A DNA stretch of 64,000 nucleotides from Porphyridium purpureum (taxonomy: Eukaryota > Rhodophyta > Bangiophyceae > Porphyridiales > Porphyridiaceae): assembly GCA_008690995.1 (NCBI GenBank), contig VRMN01000001.1, forward strand, positions 496,001-560,000, written 5' to 3'. Each line of letters opens with the position of its first letter. The first letter of the stretch is position 1. Positions 1 to 9,823 of the stretch are shown here, one piece after another. The translations under genes were made by a program, and so were the position numbers. The notes beneath the pieces are model-generated. The model was not told the origin of the DNA. It saw nothing but the letters and a program-made list of their open reading frames with translations, and did no database searches.

Positions 1-288
1 TTTTCCACGCGGCAGCATACGAATGTGATGAATACCAACCCTGGCAACGTCCACTTGCACGCGCGTCACAATGTTGAGCTCGAGTACTTGGAGAACGTTG
101 CAGAACTCGCGGGCGCGAGCGAGCTGCTGTTGCCTGTGTCCACCGTCCTTTTGCATGTTGACCGTGTCGTCAAATGTTTGGGCCAGAATCGGAGTGCCAT
201 TCAAGCCTACGTGCAGAGCGTCGAGCGTCTCAACTGCGAGGGCTACCGCGCGCTCGCGACGGCCTTCCGCGCGAACTTCTTGAACTGA
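1..288 (+). CDS. C-terminal end of an unknown protein (runs off left edge)
   Basis: An open frame enters from the left edge and ends at TGA 286-288, leaving at least 95 residues with no stop. The visible part is a helical, leucine/valine-rich segment ending ...FRANFLN, without recognisable motif, membrane span or low-complexity tract. The in-frame ATG at 28 is probably internal, because the frame stays open upstream of it. I do not recognise the family. Codon use (GC-rich third positions) matches the neighbouring genes, which supports real coding. Confidence 0.55.
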   Translation, partial: FSTRQHTNVMNTNPGNVHLHARHNVELEYLENVAELAGASELLLPVSTVLLHVDRVVKCLGQNRSAIQAYVQSVERLNCEGYRALATAFRANFLN

Positions 289-1196
289 TTATTTAGCGCT
301 GTCCGGCGCTCGGCCGAAGGATCCATCCGCGGTCTGGGCGGCCGAGGCTACGCGGTTGTTTCAATCGCTTTGTCTCTGACTAAAAATAACAATTGTATCA
401 CGATAGTTCGTCTGGTCCTCGTCCTCGAGTGAGGCGCGTCCAAACCGGATGGCGGCGGATCATTCATTGGGCCAAACTCCAGTTGATTGACTGTAGATTT
501 GGACCTTTCACAACACTCATTGAGCCTCACACCCTCAATTTACGGTTCAGATCTTTAAGCCGCGGCAAATCGATTAACACCGTATCGGCTACCCGATGGC
601 CAGTAACCGACAAGACGCGTCACTTCCATCGTGCAACCGGTTGGCCACGACGTTACTCGAAGAGCGGCAACATCGTGGAGACCTGGAGAATATCGGTGTG
701 TGATACCTACAAGCGGCGGAGTGACGTTCAACGCCGAGTGTGCCCGCCACGGCGGCTGTGCGCAAGGCCATGCGTGCCGGTGCCAGCTGGAAAACTCATA
801 TACATCGACCCAACATTTTTCTTGCGTTTCTTGGGGCTTTGGCGGGGTCTCTCCTTGCGCCGGTGCGAGATTTCCCCAACTCCCGAAATCAACTGCACTG
901 TACCTCCGACTCGTCATGGAGTGTACCGTGCGTATGTGGGCTCGCATCGTTTGTATATGCAAACGAGGGCACTGTAGTATGTAAAATTGCGATGGCTCCA
1001 CCGATGGAAACTTGTTGGCGGCGGGGGTTAGGTGGGAAGAACCGGGGAAGGAGAGAAGGAGAGTGGAGAAAGAAGGTGGGAGGGGAGAAGAAAGAGGCGT
1101 TGGACGTGTGTGGGTCGTGTACGGGGGTTAGTGAGGGCGGCAGTGGCGGCGGCGGTATAGGTGGTGGCAGTGGGGTTGAGTCCTTCGTCGGATATA
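289..1196. other. Intergenic region upstream of trpB
   Basis: About 0.9 kb between the left-edge gene and trpB. Several mid-length frames exist on both strands but none looks like a protein. It holds one ACTGTAC motif (897-903) and a purine-rich tract at about 1029-1098 on the trpB coding strand, both typical of promoter regions in this window. Confidence 0.6.
897..903 (+). promoter_or_regulatory. ACTGTAC motif upstream of trpB
   Basis: Heptamer ACTGTAC about 295 bp upstream of the trpB ATG, one of 19 intergenic copies in this window. The role is inferred from enrichment only. Confidence 0.4.
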
Positions 1197-2591
1197 ATGG
1201 CGAGTGCGTGCTTTGTGGCTGGGGGTTGGGTGGTAGGCTCGCCGTTGCCGGCATTGGCGTCTGGGAATGAGCGTGTGGCGTGCCGCGCGCCGTGCGTTGT
1301 TAGGCGGCCGTCGGCGGTCAGAATGGTGCTGTCGGAGCAGGAGCGCAAGAAGGTCGTGTATGATCCGAATGTGCCAGACACGCGCGGCAGGTTTGGAATG
1401 TTTGGAGGCATGTACGTGCCGGAAACGTTGATGGGCCCGCTCGATGACCTGCAGAAGGCGTACAACGAGATTAAGAAGGACCCGGATTTCCAGGCCGAGT
1501 TGGATGGACTTCTTAAGGATTACGTCGGACGTCCGTCGCCCTTGTACTTTGCCGCGCGCCTTACTGAGCATTTCAAGCGCGCAGACGGCACGGGACCGCA
1601 GATCTACCTCAAGCGCGAGGACCTGAACCACACCGGCGCACACAAGATCAACAATTCGTTGGCTCAGATTTTGCTTGCCCGCAGAATGGGTAAAACACGA
1701 ATCATCGCCGAGACAGGCGCCGGCCAGCACGGAGTCGCAACGGCCACGGTGTGTGCGCGCTTCGGGATGCAGTGCATTGTGTACATGGGCGCAAAGGACA
1801 TGGAGCGCCAGAAGCTCAACGTATTCCGCATGCGACTCATGGGCGCAGAGGTCCGCGCTGTGACTTCCGGTACTGCCACGCTGACGAACGCCCTGTCCGA
1901 AGCCATCCGGGACTGGGTAACAAACCCAACGGACACGCACTACATTGTGGGCTCTGTGGCTGGGCCACATCCTTACCCAATGCTTGTGCGCGACTTCCAC
2001 GCGTGCATTGGCAAGGAGACTCGCGCGCAGGCGATGGAGAAATGGGGCGGGCTCCCAGACTACTTGCTAGCGTGTGTTGGCGGCGGCTCCAACGCGATGG
2101 GCTTGTTCCACGAGTTTCGCAACGACAAGAGCGTCAAAATGGTTGGTGTGGAGGCCGCAGGCGAGGGTGTTTCGTCACCTCGAAACGCTGCCACGTTGAC
2201 CAATGGTCAGGTAGGTGTGCTGCACGGCTCGATGAGCTACCAATTGCAGGATAGCGATGGCCAGATTCTCGAGGCGCACTCGATTTCTGCCGGGCTCGAC
2301 TATCCGGGCGTTGGTCCGGAGCACTCTTACCTGCGCGACAGCGGCCGCGCCGAATACTATGCCGTGACAGACGACGAGGCTCTTGACGGGTTCAAGCTCC
2401 TTGCCAGATTGGAAGGCATCATTCCTGCGCTTGAGACCTCGCACGCCATTGCGTTTCTCAGCAAGTGGTGTCCGAACTTGACAGGTAGTCCCAAGGTGGT
2501 GCTCAACTGCTCGGGCCGAGGGGATAAGGATGTCAACACCGTGGTCAAGGAGCTCGAGGCTCGGGGTGATGGCTCATTGTTATTTGAGTAA
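1197..2591 (+). CDS. trpB: Tryptophan synthase beta chain, plastid-targeted
   Basis: 464 residues. TrpB is a PLP enzyme that condenses indole with L-serine to make tryptophan, normally in an alpha2-beta2 complex; in algae and plants this is a plastid stromal step. The sequence shows the PLP-lysine motif HTGAHKINN (Lys near residue 150), the ETGAGQHG loop, the [10 protein letters not shown] segment and the glycine-rich phosphate site [10 protein letters not shown]. The catalytic core starts around residue 50 and is full length. The first ~45 residues ([11 protein letters not shown]...) are an Arg/Ala-rich transit peptide with an FV pair near the start. ATG 1197 is the first in-frame ATG; the frame upstream offers only GTG. 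A GA-rich leader precedes it. It is convergent with the DJ-1 gene, 49 bp apart. Identification is secure; the transit peptide is inferred. Confidence 0.96.
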   Translation: MASACFVAGGWVVGSPLPALASGNERVACRAPCVVRRPSAVRMVLSEQERKKVVYDPNVPDTRGRFGMFGGMYVPETLMGPLDDLQKAYNEIKKDPDFQAELDGLLKDYVGRPSPLYFAARLTEHFKRADGTGPQIYLKREDLNHTGAHKINNSLAQILLARRMGKTRIIAETGAGQHGVATATVCARFGMQCIVYMGAKDMERQKLNVFRMRLMGAEVRAVTSGTATLTNALSEAIRDWVTNPTDTHYIVGSVAGPHPYPMLVRDFHACIGKETRAQAMEKWGGLPDYLLACVGGGSNAMGLFHEFRNDKSVKMVGVEAAGEGVSSPRNAATLTNGQVGVLHGSMSYQLQDSDGQILEAHSISAGLDYPGVGPEHSYLRDSGRAEYYAVTDDEALDGFKLLARLEGIIPALETSHAIAFLSKWCPNLTGSPKVVLNCSGRGDKDVNTVVKELEARGDGSLLFE

Positions 2592-2640
2592 AGGAATGCA
2601 CGGGATCACGACCTTTTCTGGACGGCTATTCAAACTACAT

Positions 2641-3210
2641 TTAGAACACGATGGCAGATGCCACTTTGTCGGCTTCTTCTTTGCTCACAAGCAGCTCAAC
2701 CAACTTGAGCGCAAACTCAATCGCTGTCCCAGCACCACGCGACGTGACACACTTGGTGCCCACGTCCACCACAACGCGTTCCTGGACGCCCTGCACACCT
2801 TGCTCGATGAGCTTTGCCTCAAAGCCCGGATGGCACGTCGCGTTCGTTGGTAGGAGCCCGTGCTCTAGAAGCACGACCGCGGGTGCCGCGCATATTGCTC
2901 CGTACCACTTCCCTGCTTGCTTTTGTGCGTGAAGCATGCCGATGAGCAGCGTGCGCTGGCTAAGAACTTTCGCGCCAGGCATGCCGCCCGGCAGAATGAT
3001 TGCGTCCCAGTCCTTATCTGTGCATTCACTCAGCGCGGCGTCGCATCCCACTGTAACCCCACGCGCGCACTTGACGCTCAAGGACGGCGAATCTTCCACA
3101 CACGCCACCGTCACGTCGCAGCCGCCGCGACGCAGAATGTTGATAATGGCAATGGCTTCGAGCTCCTCGGACGCTGTGGCCATGGGAACTAGCACGGTTG
3201 GCGGCGCCAT
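2641..3210 (-). CDS. DJ-1/PfpI family protein
   Basis: 189 residues from ATG 3210, close to the length of human DJ-1 (PARK7). These class I glutamine-amidotransferase-like proteins act in oxidative-stress protection and have been assigned glyoxalase/deglycase activity. The family marks are present: the acidic EELEAI near residues 15-20, the nucleophile elbow GAICAAP with Cys107, LPGGMPGA, and a C-terminal TSRGAGTAIEFAL. The frame stays open upstream to another ATG at 3498, which would add 96 Arg-rich residues; an organelle-targeted long form is possible, but the 3210 start matches the usual DJ-1 N-terminus. It is tail-to-tail with trpB. Confidence 0.92.
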   Translation of the reverse strand: MAPPTVLVPMATASEELEAIAIINILRRGGCDVTVACVEDSPSLSVKCARGVTVGCDAALSECTDKDWDAIILPGGMPGAKVLSQRTLLIGMLHAQKQAGKWYGAICAAPAVVLLEHGLLPTNATCHPGFEAKLIEQGVQGVQERVVVDVGTKCVTSRGAGTAIEFALKLVELLVSKEEADKVASAIVF

Positions 3211-3623
3211 ACTGAGTACACAAAGATTGGCCAAGTCTGGCAACACCTTTACGACACAGAACAGACGGACGAATAACCTTTGACCTCGGACACAGTCTTG
3301 TGACGGGTAATCGTTCGAAGCTTTTCTATTATGATAGACTTGACACAAGGTGGGTGGTATCTTGTCAGGATCTTCGGTCTTCGATTTGAGCGCGTCCTGC
3401 CTGCGCGTAAAATGCGAGAAGAAGCGAATCGAGAACGCAGGGTCCCTGTTTCGGTCAATGTGGGATCTGATCGCATGATTCTCCTGGGGTTGACGCATAA
3501 ATAATGTAACTAGTGCCTAGCTTCAGAAAGCAGGTCCGCGCTTCAGCAAAGATTCCTTTTCCGGATCCCCACGCAGAAGCATCGGCTCACTCGCAAACTC
3601 AAATGCCTCGCACTGATCAGAAC
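3211..3623. other. Gap between DJ-1 gene and SF3B4 3' end
   Basis: About 410 bp. It should hold the DJ-1 promoter/leader and the SF3B4 3' UTR. The DJ-1 frame is open back to ATG 3498 within it. No other gene or ACTGTAC motif was seen. Confidence 0.5.
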
Positions 3624-4613
3624 TCAGCCGTTTCTCCCGTGCGGCGCAAGAGGTGGTTGCTTGGAATCGCTCGCCATCAACGGTGCCTGTTGTGGCTGAA
3701 ATGGTAGCGGGGGCATTCCAGGTGGTAGAGACGCACTCGAAGATATTGAACCCAATCGCATCGCAGGGCCAGGAAATGTAGGCGGAAGCGGAGGCATGGA
3801 TGCTGGAATAGCTTGTCTACTGGCATTGAGACCTGCAGACGGGATCTGCATCGGCGGTATTGCTCCGACAGCAAGTTCCACTGGTTGTACCACTGGCTGT
3901 ACCACTGATGGATTGGCAAAGGCTCCTGGTGTATACTGCTGCTGCTGCTGCTGCTGCTGCTGAATAGCCGAAAAGTGCGCCAATAATCGCTCCGCCTCGG
4001 AACCGTGACGTTCTCGCTTTGAATCCTTCTTGAAAGCGTACTGCACGGAAATGGGCTGGTTCATCAGGTATTGCCCATTCATGGCGTTGATGGCCGCGTC
4101 TGAAGATGCAAAGTTATCATACTTGACAAATGCGTACTGCTTAGACTCGCCCGTGGTCGGATCCCGCGCCACGTGAGGCGTCTCTACGAGCGACCCAAAT
4201 GCAGAAAAGACATCGTGCAGGATTTTCTCGTCGACATCCATGTGAATATTTCCCACGAATAGATTCGCGCCGACGTCGATGGTGGCGTGCTCGCTTGTGC
4301 TCTGCACCCGAATGGGTTTCCCAAACAGGCGGACCATGTTGAGGACTTTGACGGCATATGCGGCATCGTGTTCGGCTTGGAACTCAACAAAGGCGTATCC
4401 GAATGGTGCACCAGACAGGCGGTCGCGCGGGATGTAAATGTGCCGCACGCGACCGGCCTGAATCATAAGCTCCCATAGCAATAACTCGGTCACGCGCTCA
4501 TCAAGAGCGCCAACGTACACTGTTTTGAGCTTGTTCCGCTCCGACACGAGGCCGACCCCGCGCGAATTTCCAGCTCCCACTGGAATCTGACTCCGTACTC
4601 CCTCCGAGCCCAT
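3624..4613 (-). CDS. SF3B4: Splicing factor 3B subunit 4 (SF3b49-type RRM protein)
   Basis: 329 residues. SF3B4 is a component of the SF3b part of U2 snRNP that contacts pre-mRNA near the branch site. Two RRM domains are clear: RRM1 at about 31-105 (TVYVGALD as RNP2, GYAFVEFQ as RNP1) and RRM2 at about 117-195 (NLFVGNIH, QYAFVKYD). The order, spacing and the LDERVTELLLWELM segment match the SF3B4 family. The C-terminus is Gln-, Pro- and Met-rich, with nine consecutive Gln near 218-226 encoded by a CAG repeat. The start is the first in-frame ATG (4613); the frame above offers only TTG. It is divergent from the unknown gene at 4764. It fits with the few introns that remain in this genome. Confidence 0.93.
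   Translation of the reverse strand: MGSEGVRSQIPVGAGNSRGVGLVSERNKLKTVYVGALDERVTELLLWELMIQAGRVRHIYIPRDRLSGAPFGYAFVEFQAEHDAAYAVKVLNMVRLFGKPIRVQSTSEHATIDVGANLFVGNIHMDVDEKILHDVFSAFGSLVETPHVARDPTTGESKQYAFVKYDNFASSDAAINAMNGQYLMNQPISVQYAFKKDSKRERHGSEAERLLAHFSAIQQQQQQQQQYTPGAFANPSVVQPVVQPVELAVGAIPPMQIPSAGLNASRQAIPASMPPLPPTFPGPAMRLGSISSSASLPPGMPPLPFQPQQAPLMASDSKQPPLAPHGRNG
3937..3962 (-). repeat. CAG trinucleotide repeat in SF3B4
   Basis: A run of CTG on the + strand (CAG on the coding strand) encodes the polyglutamine tract in the C-terminal part of SF3B4. It is a simple repeat and possibly length-variable. Confidence 0.8.
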
Positions 4614-4763
4614 CTCTCGTCCACGTGCCGCTGCTAGCGTTCCGGTCCCTTCGTCGCACAAGCTTTATGTGGCAAGACTTGCCGAGGCAGGCGACACACG
4701 CGTGCATCGTGGTCTTGTTGCGTGTTTAGGTCAAAGATCGAGACGGCTCAATGAGGAAGTGGC

Positions 4764-6485
4764 ATGCGGCGCGCTCTCAGGCCATCTTCGGTGGCGCGCC
4801 CTGGTGGATTGCGCGCTTTGATTTGGTCAGGGCCCAGCAAGTCGAGCGAGTTTTGCAAGCTGCTCCATGTGCGTGAGCGGTTGAAAACGGACTGGGCGGA
4901 CTCCCCGGGTACGCCAGCAGCAGAAGCGCGGATTTTGCGTGCCGCATTGCAAGGCAAAAAGTTGCCAAATCTCGAGACAGTGCCTGGCGATGCTCCGTCA
5001 TTGCCGGCGATGTGTCTGGTGCGCGCGCTGAACGGTAAGGATCAGGACTGTAGGCGCGCAGTGATGCAGCTTGAACGGTCTTGGCAAGAAGCGGAGCCGA
5101 AGCAAGTGCCTAGCCCGGACGCAGTTAGCGCCGTTGATGATATGATTGCTTATCTCCGAGTGACATTGTGTGTCTGCGTCATACGAGACTATTGGCATTC
5201 GGTGAAGACCATACTAGGCATGCGCATCCTAACCAACTCACTGACTCTGTCCGGGAGAACAAGCAAGCCGAGTTCCAAACTACAGATGGCCCTGAATGCT
5301 GAAGAACTTCAGCTTCCATGGACCCAGATATTGAACAAGTTCGGGGTGTTGCTTTCGCTGAACCCGAGCGAAAGGGAGAGGTCGCGTATATGTAGGCTGG
5401 TGGAGACTGCACTGGCACTGTCTGGTAGACAGTGTGATGAGCAGCTTTTCCTGTACGTGAACCACCTGAAGGCGGCTTGCAAGGCTCTGGAGAAACTTGT
5501 TCCCAACGGCGCCGGGACTGCCGTAGCAGCTGATTTCGCTTTGCTATGGACCAGCCAACTCTTTCGCGTCGCCGAGCGATCGGCAGGTGGACGGCTCAGT
5601 GTGGAAAGCGAGCGCGGTCATTTCCTGACCAAAATTATGCTTGAGATGGCTATTCGTGCGCAGGCAGATAGCTGGCCAGCATGCTTGCGTCTTGACCGAG
5701 CATTGAGCCTGGTGCAGATGGCGTCTCGCGTTAGGGTAAAAGCGCAAGCTTTGCCGAGAATGTGGCTATCCGAGAAAGAAATCCTCCATGCCCTGCTCGA
5801 TGTTGCTCTTGCTGATTCTGGAGCAGATAGCGAGACTGTGTCGAAGCTTTGGTCTATCGTCCGGCGTATGTGCGATTCGCAAATTTCGTTTTCGTTGGAC
5901 CAGAAGGAACGTCTTTTGACTCGCGTAGGATTTTGGCACGAACTCCACAACTTGGGGGTCACCGTCGCAGAAGAAGACGTCGAATTGTTCTTGGATTCCA
6001 TCAAGGAGGATGCGTCCCAGCATACTCTTTCGATTGGCGCGTACCTCTGTCCTGAGAAGCAGCAACCAGACTGGTACGGAGGCAAGAACACTGCTCTGAC
6101 GGTTATTCTTTTATGTGGCGGAGGTCCTGATTTTCTTGTTCGCGCCTCAGACTTTTTGAAAAGGCAAACTTATGAGGCAGTGCAGGGTCTTGAGCCGGCG
6201 ACTAATGGCAATGAAACGCAAGGGCCTCGCTTGCCAGCAGGATTTGTGCTCCTGCTCTCCACTTTTATTCGCGCCATTCGCTTTGACTCAGTCACGCAAG
6301 CGCTACCGGCGTCGCTGATGCAGGATGTAATCGGCATGATGAATACACTTACGGAGCTTGGACTGTTCAATTCTGACGGAGCATCGCTCCGTCTTAATCG
6401 TGATGACCAAGTGTTGCTCGAAAAAGTGATTAGGAAGTACTGGCTGGACTTTTCGAGGGATATGAGTACCGGGCGGCTTGGCTAA
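4764..6485 (+). CDS. Hypothetical protein, 573 residues, unknown family
   Basis: A single open frame from ATG 4764. The first ~30 residues (MRRALRPSSVARPGG...) are rich in Arg/Ser/Ala with no acidic residues, resembling a mitochondrial or plastid presequence. The rest is mostly helical, with many Leu/Ala/Arg, no clear membrane span, no cysteine cluster and no catalytic motif that I recognise. Repeating amphipathic helices would suit an organellar helical-repeat protein (PPR/OPR-like), but I could not find a repeat consensus, so this is only a suggestion. It shares a 150 bp head-to-head promoter with SF3B4. Codon use and length support a real gene. Confidence 0.75.
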   Translation: MRRALRPSSVARPGGLRALIWSGPSKSSEFCKLLHVRERLKTDWADSPGTPAAEARILRAALQGKKLPNLETVPGDAPSLPAMCLVRALNGKDQDCRRAVMQLERSWQEAEPKQVPSPDAVSAVDDMIAYLRVTLCVCVIRDYWHSVKTILGMRILTNSLTLSGRTSKPSSKLQMALNAEELQLPWTQILNKFGVLLSLNPSERERSRICRLVETALALSGRQCDEQLFLYVNHLKAACKALEKLVPNGAGTAVAADFALLWTSQLFRVAERSAGGRLSVESERGHFLTKIMLEMAIRAQADSWPACLRLDRALSLVQMASRVRVKAQALPRMWLSEKEILHALLDVALADSGADSETVSKLWSIVRRMCDSQISFSLDQKERLLTRVGFWHELHNLGVTVAEEDVELFLDSIKEDASQHTLSIGAYLCPEKQQPDWYGGKNTALTVILLCGGGPDFLVRASDFLKRQTYEAVQGLEPATNGNETQGPRLPAGFVLLLSTFIRAIRFDSVTQALPASLMQDVIGMMNTLTELGLFNSDGASLRLNRDDQVLLEKVIRKYWLDFSRDMSTGRLG

Positions 6486-6976
6486 TATACGTGGCCCTGC
6501 CGATGTAAACCATCTGCAGCCATGCTCTTTAAATTAGTTCACGATAGGTTCCTTATCTATTGTACGATCAGTTAAAAGGAAGAAAGACACAAAAACAAGA
6601 AAAATTGCTGAAGCTGAAAAGCGCAGATATGCATGCGCCAATCCTTCTCGAAAAAACGGCAGGAAGCTCATAAACTCGCAATGTTCAGTCAAAGCAAGAG
6701 CACAGATTTCCGGCGCACAATGAGCCGATGTCTTGACATGGCGACTAGCTCACAGCGCTATAGAGCACAATTCATGAATCCCCATTTGTTACTGAGTATC
6801 TGTCCATTTTTTCACCGGTATCGCTCATGCTCAGCGAGTGCCAGAAACTTGATCCTGGTGCAAACCCCACATCGTTCCCTTTCCGTGTGGTTCGTCACCA
6901 GCCAGCGACATCCACGGCATCTCTGTGACCACGCCACAGGGCATCCGGACCGATTGTTCATGCCCATCCAGGCGGG
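6486..6976. other. Convergent 3' intergenic region
   Basis: About 490 bp between two gene ends. It is A/T-richer just after the unknown gene's stop. A 115-residue frame on the + strand (6633-6980) has no protein-like features and is taken as chance. Confidence 0.5.
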
Positions 6977-9823
6977 CTAAACGAGCTCGGCATGCTCGTG
7001 CTTGTCACGCCGAGCACGTGCATCCGTGTCTAAATGACCGTGATTGGAAGGCAGATTCTCCGGCGACGATGATGACGTAATTTTGGTAAAGACTGAGCTC
7101 CGCGGGCGATACTCCGCGATCGAATCCTCTAGTACCTTTTTAAAGGTCGACCACGCAGACTGCAAAATCCCTGACGATCCTGACGCACGAGATGCCCCAT
7201 GCTCGGAAAGGAGCGTCTTTTCGTCATCATCCATACTGGTGACGTAGGAGCTGCGGTCGCCAGAGCCAAGAATGAATAGGCAATCAAGATACGCACCTAA
7301 AGTCGTCATTACATCCTCGTCGGCAGCTTGCAACACACGAGTTGACAGGAATGAAGGGGGTACGCGACCGCTCGTTTCCTCCTGCAGAGCCATGTGTGCT
7401 CTGTTTAGTAAGTCAAGAGCTCGACCAGGACCGCCACTTGACCCGTCATGATCGCTAACTAAGGCTTCGCACAACAGAAGCTCAACACCAGAATCCACCA
7501 TGACAACACGTTCCTCAAGAAGAAGCGCGCGAGTGTCATCGATTGGTAGTAAGGCTAGTCCTGCCCAGCCTACGTCATACATGACCGATTTAAAGTCCCC
7601 ATCTGAGCCGCCTTTGTCGTGCAATCCTGTGGCATCTTTCACCGTGTACAAAGTGGGGATCATGAATCTATCCATCGCGGCATTCGACGGATCTGCATGA
7701 TCACAGAACCAGCGGCAAGCTGCAGTTGTGCAACTAGCTTCAAAGGAATGCGCCTCAAACTCAGCTCGAGCTGAAAAGGCTTGCCGAAAATGGTCCATCT
7801 CGCGCACGATCCTCTGACCAAACTGAATTCCTTCGCCGTTTGAATGGCGAATGCATTTCACCCGTGCCGAAATGTGCTCGTTCAGTTTCTCTGCCGGAGC
7901 TTTACCCGCTCGCAAGGCTTCCGACAAGGCATGCTTTACGGCAATCACAGATGGGGACACCAGAAGTGGACCGGAGGTGCGCGCAACGACAGCGCCGACA
8001 ACATCGACTCCGTAAAAGTCATCTCGTTTGAAAGCTGAGTCAACGAAACAGACATGGAAAGTTCGTGTCACCCGGTGCAGGAAGGCACCTGCCGTTTCCC
8101 ATCGCTGGCTTACGAGCTGTACGACGACTCGTGAAGATGTCCTTGACGAAGAAGAGCGCGCCAGGCGGTCCAGGCCAAACAAAAGCGTATACGATATGTT
8201 TTGGTCCAAAGCAATCACATTGTTTAGCGCCCAGCACTGCTCGCCCTGCTTTTCAAAATGCCAAGCAGACCGTCCAATCGCCGACTTTAAATCGCACCCC
8301 GAAGACACGAAGACTTCCAAAGTCCCGAAACAAGCAAGCGCGTCGGTAAGCATAAAGAGAATATTGCTCTTCAGCGATACGTACACACACCTTTCGCCTC
8401 GTTGACTCGTTTTTTGCTTCTCTTCCAAGCGCCAGCTTGGGAGTGGAGTCACTAGCACGCAACCACCCTGCGACGCGCTCGCTGCTGCATCTAAAGCTTT
8501 CAGTACCACAGCAGACCCATGCTGAAGAGCATCCTTTTCGACCGAATGGTCAGGTCCCGGTCCCGGCTCGGACACAAATGAGTCAAGCGAGGCGTTGGGC
8601 GGCATCCACACAAAATTCAGAGCGCAGCATTGCGCTCGCGCTTTTCGGCCCAGGCCTGTGAGACGCTCAGCCAAATTCATCGCTGGAGATGCGTCGCCTG
8701 CCCCATGTGAAGAAAACCACTCACTCTGCACGAGACCAATAATACGATGAAAGTGCCCCCTTCTACTTGTTCTTGATGTATCGCCTCTCTCCGTACCCAG
8801 GAATTCGACGGCTTTAGAGCGTCTGAGAAGTAGCTCGAGGGCTATCTCCAAGGCGGCGGAAAAAGGACTAAAGGCGCTCACAGGCGAAACTGCATTGCGC
8901 TGGTGCCAGCTGCCAAACGTGCACCGATCAGCAGGCGTAGGCTCTGCAATGAGACCATACAGCTGGTGTGTAAACAGCTGCAAGTCATCGGTCGTGTACA
9001 TACCGAGTTCAGATGAATTTTGAAGCAGTGGCTGAGATATTCGGAGAAACTGGTCAGCGCTTTCCACGACGTCTGTGCACACCAAGTCGCCTTCACTGAC
9101 AGAGTTTCCATGCCCGTCCGCATCTAATGAGCCAGAGCCAAAGCGCACCACTTCAACGAGCGACCTGCCAACTGAGACAAGGCCAAACCTGGGCCGCACA
9201 TCAGAGTGAATGAGCGCACGACTGCAAAAGTCGTCCAATGCCTCGCTGATGGCCTCACGAACTTGATCAGCCTGTGGTATAGGCGCGCGCTGGTCCACAA
9301 GCAGAAAGAGAACGCCCGGGTCACACACGCTCCGGTCCGACGTGGGTCGCGACGCGGAAGGCACCGGCTCGACAAATTCGACAACCTGGACGGCGCGATT
9401 GGTTTCTACCAGGGCGGCCACACCCATACTCTGAACTGCATTCCTCGACACGGCATCCATTTGATTATCGTCCACGCCGCAGAACGCACACTTCCACGCC
9501 ACGCGTGCGCGCGGCTGCATTTGCGCGCCGTCATCAATCAGGACCTGCGCGTCTGGTCCAAACACCGCCGCGCAGCCTGTACATCGCATCGGCGCCCTAT
9601 TCACCTGACTCCTCAACTGGCTCGTCCCGGACCACGTGTCCGGTTGCGCTTGACCAGCTTGACCTATGCATGGTCGCGTCGCTGTCCACGGACGCCATAT
9701 CACACCATTACCAAACGGCGGCTCCACGTCTCCATCTCCACCCACATGCATTCCACCATACCCCTGCCATACTGCCGCCTCGCACCACTCTTCCTTCCTC
9801 TCCTCCACGACCACTCCCTCCAT
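6977..9823 (-). CDS. Divergent Sec23/Sec24-like protein
   Basis: 948 residues from ATG 9823 (a second ATG at 9751 is also plausible). Sec23/Sec24 proteins form the inner COPII coat at ER exit sites. After a Gly/Glu-rich N-terminus comes the family's zinc ribbon, CTGC...CAFC, with the typical P-x-R-C-x-x-C lead-in (MRCTGC). A trunk-like von Willebrand A fold follows, beginning VLFLLVDQ, then a long region with beta-sandwich, helical and gelsolin-like character (MYDVGWAGLALLPIDD... to DCLFILGSG). Similarity is weak outside the zinc ribbon and trunk start, and the protein is longer than a usual Sec23 (about 770), so it is probably a diverged paralogue. It could be Sec23- or Sec24-derived. It is head-to-head with the RCCR-like gene. 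Confidence 0.65.
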   Translation of the reverse strand: MEGVVVEERKEEWCEAAVWQGYGGMHVGGDGDVEPPFGNGVIWRPWTATRPCIGQAGQAQPDTWSGTSQLRSQVNRAPMRCTGCAAVFGPDAQVLIDDGAQMQPRARVAWKCAFCGVDDNQMDAVSRNAVQSMGVAALVETNRAVQVVEFVEPVPSASRPTSDRSVCDPGVLFLLVDQRAPIPQADQVREAISEALDDFCSRALIHSDVRPRFGLVSVGRSLVEVVRFGSGSLDADGHGNSVSEGDLVCTDVVESADQFLRISQPLLQNSSELGMYTTDDLQLFTHQLYGLIAEPTPADRCTFGSWHQRNAVSPVSAFSPFSAALEIALELLLRRSKAVEFLGTERGDTSRTSRRGHFHRIIGLVQSEWFSSHGAGDASPAMNLAERLTGLGRKARAQCCALNFVWMPPNASLDSFVSEPGPGPDHSVEKDALQHGSAVVLKALDAAASASQGGCVLVTPLPSWRLEEKQKTSQRGERCVYVSLKSNILFMLTDALACFGTLEVFVSSGCDLKSAIGRSAWHFEKQGEQCWALNNVIALDQNISYTLLFGLDRLARSSSSRTSSRVVVQLVSQRWETAGAFLHRVTRTFHVCFVDSAFKRDDFYGVDVVGAVVARTSGPLLVSPSVIAVKHALSEALRAGKAPAEKLNEHISARVKCIRHSNGEGIQFGQRIVREMDHFRQAFSARAEFEAHSFEASCTTAACRWFCDHADPSNAAMDRFMIPTLYTVKDATGLHDKGGSDGDFKSVMYDVGWAGLALLPIDDTRALLLEERVVMVDSGVELLLCEALVSDHDGSSGGPGRALDLLNRAHMALQEETSGRVPPSFLSTRVLQAADEDVMTTLGAYLDCLFILGSGDRSSYVTSMDDDEKTLLSEHGASRASGSSGILQSAWSTFKKVLEDSIAEYRPRSSVFTKITSSSSPENLPSNHGHLDTDARARRDKHEHAELV

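Noticed and set aside
393-977. 194-codon + frame and overlapping minus frame upstream of trpB
   Set aside because: Arg/Pro/Cys-rich, overlapping on both strands, no GA-rich leader or motif; judged chance.
6633-6980. 115-codon + frame in a 3' intergenic region
   Set aside because: No motif, Arg/Ser/His-rich random composition, and it overlaps the 3' end of the Sec23-like gene.
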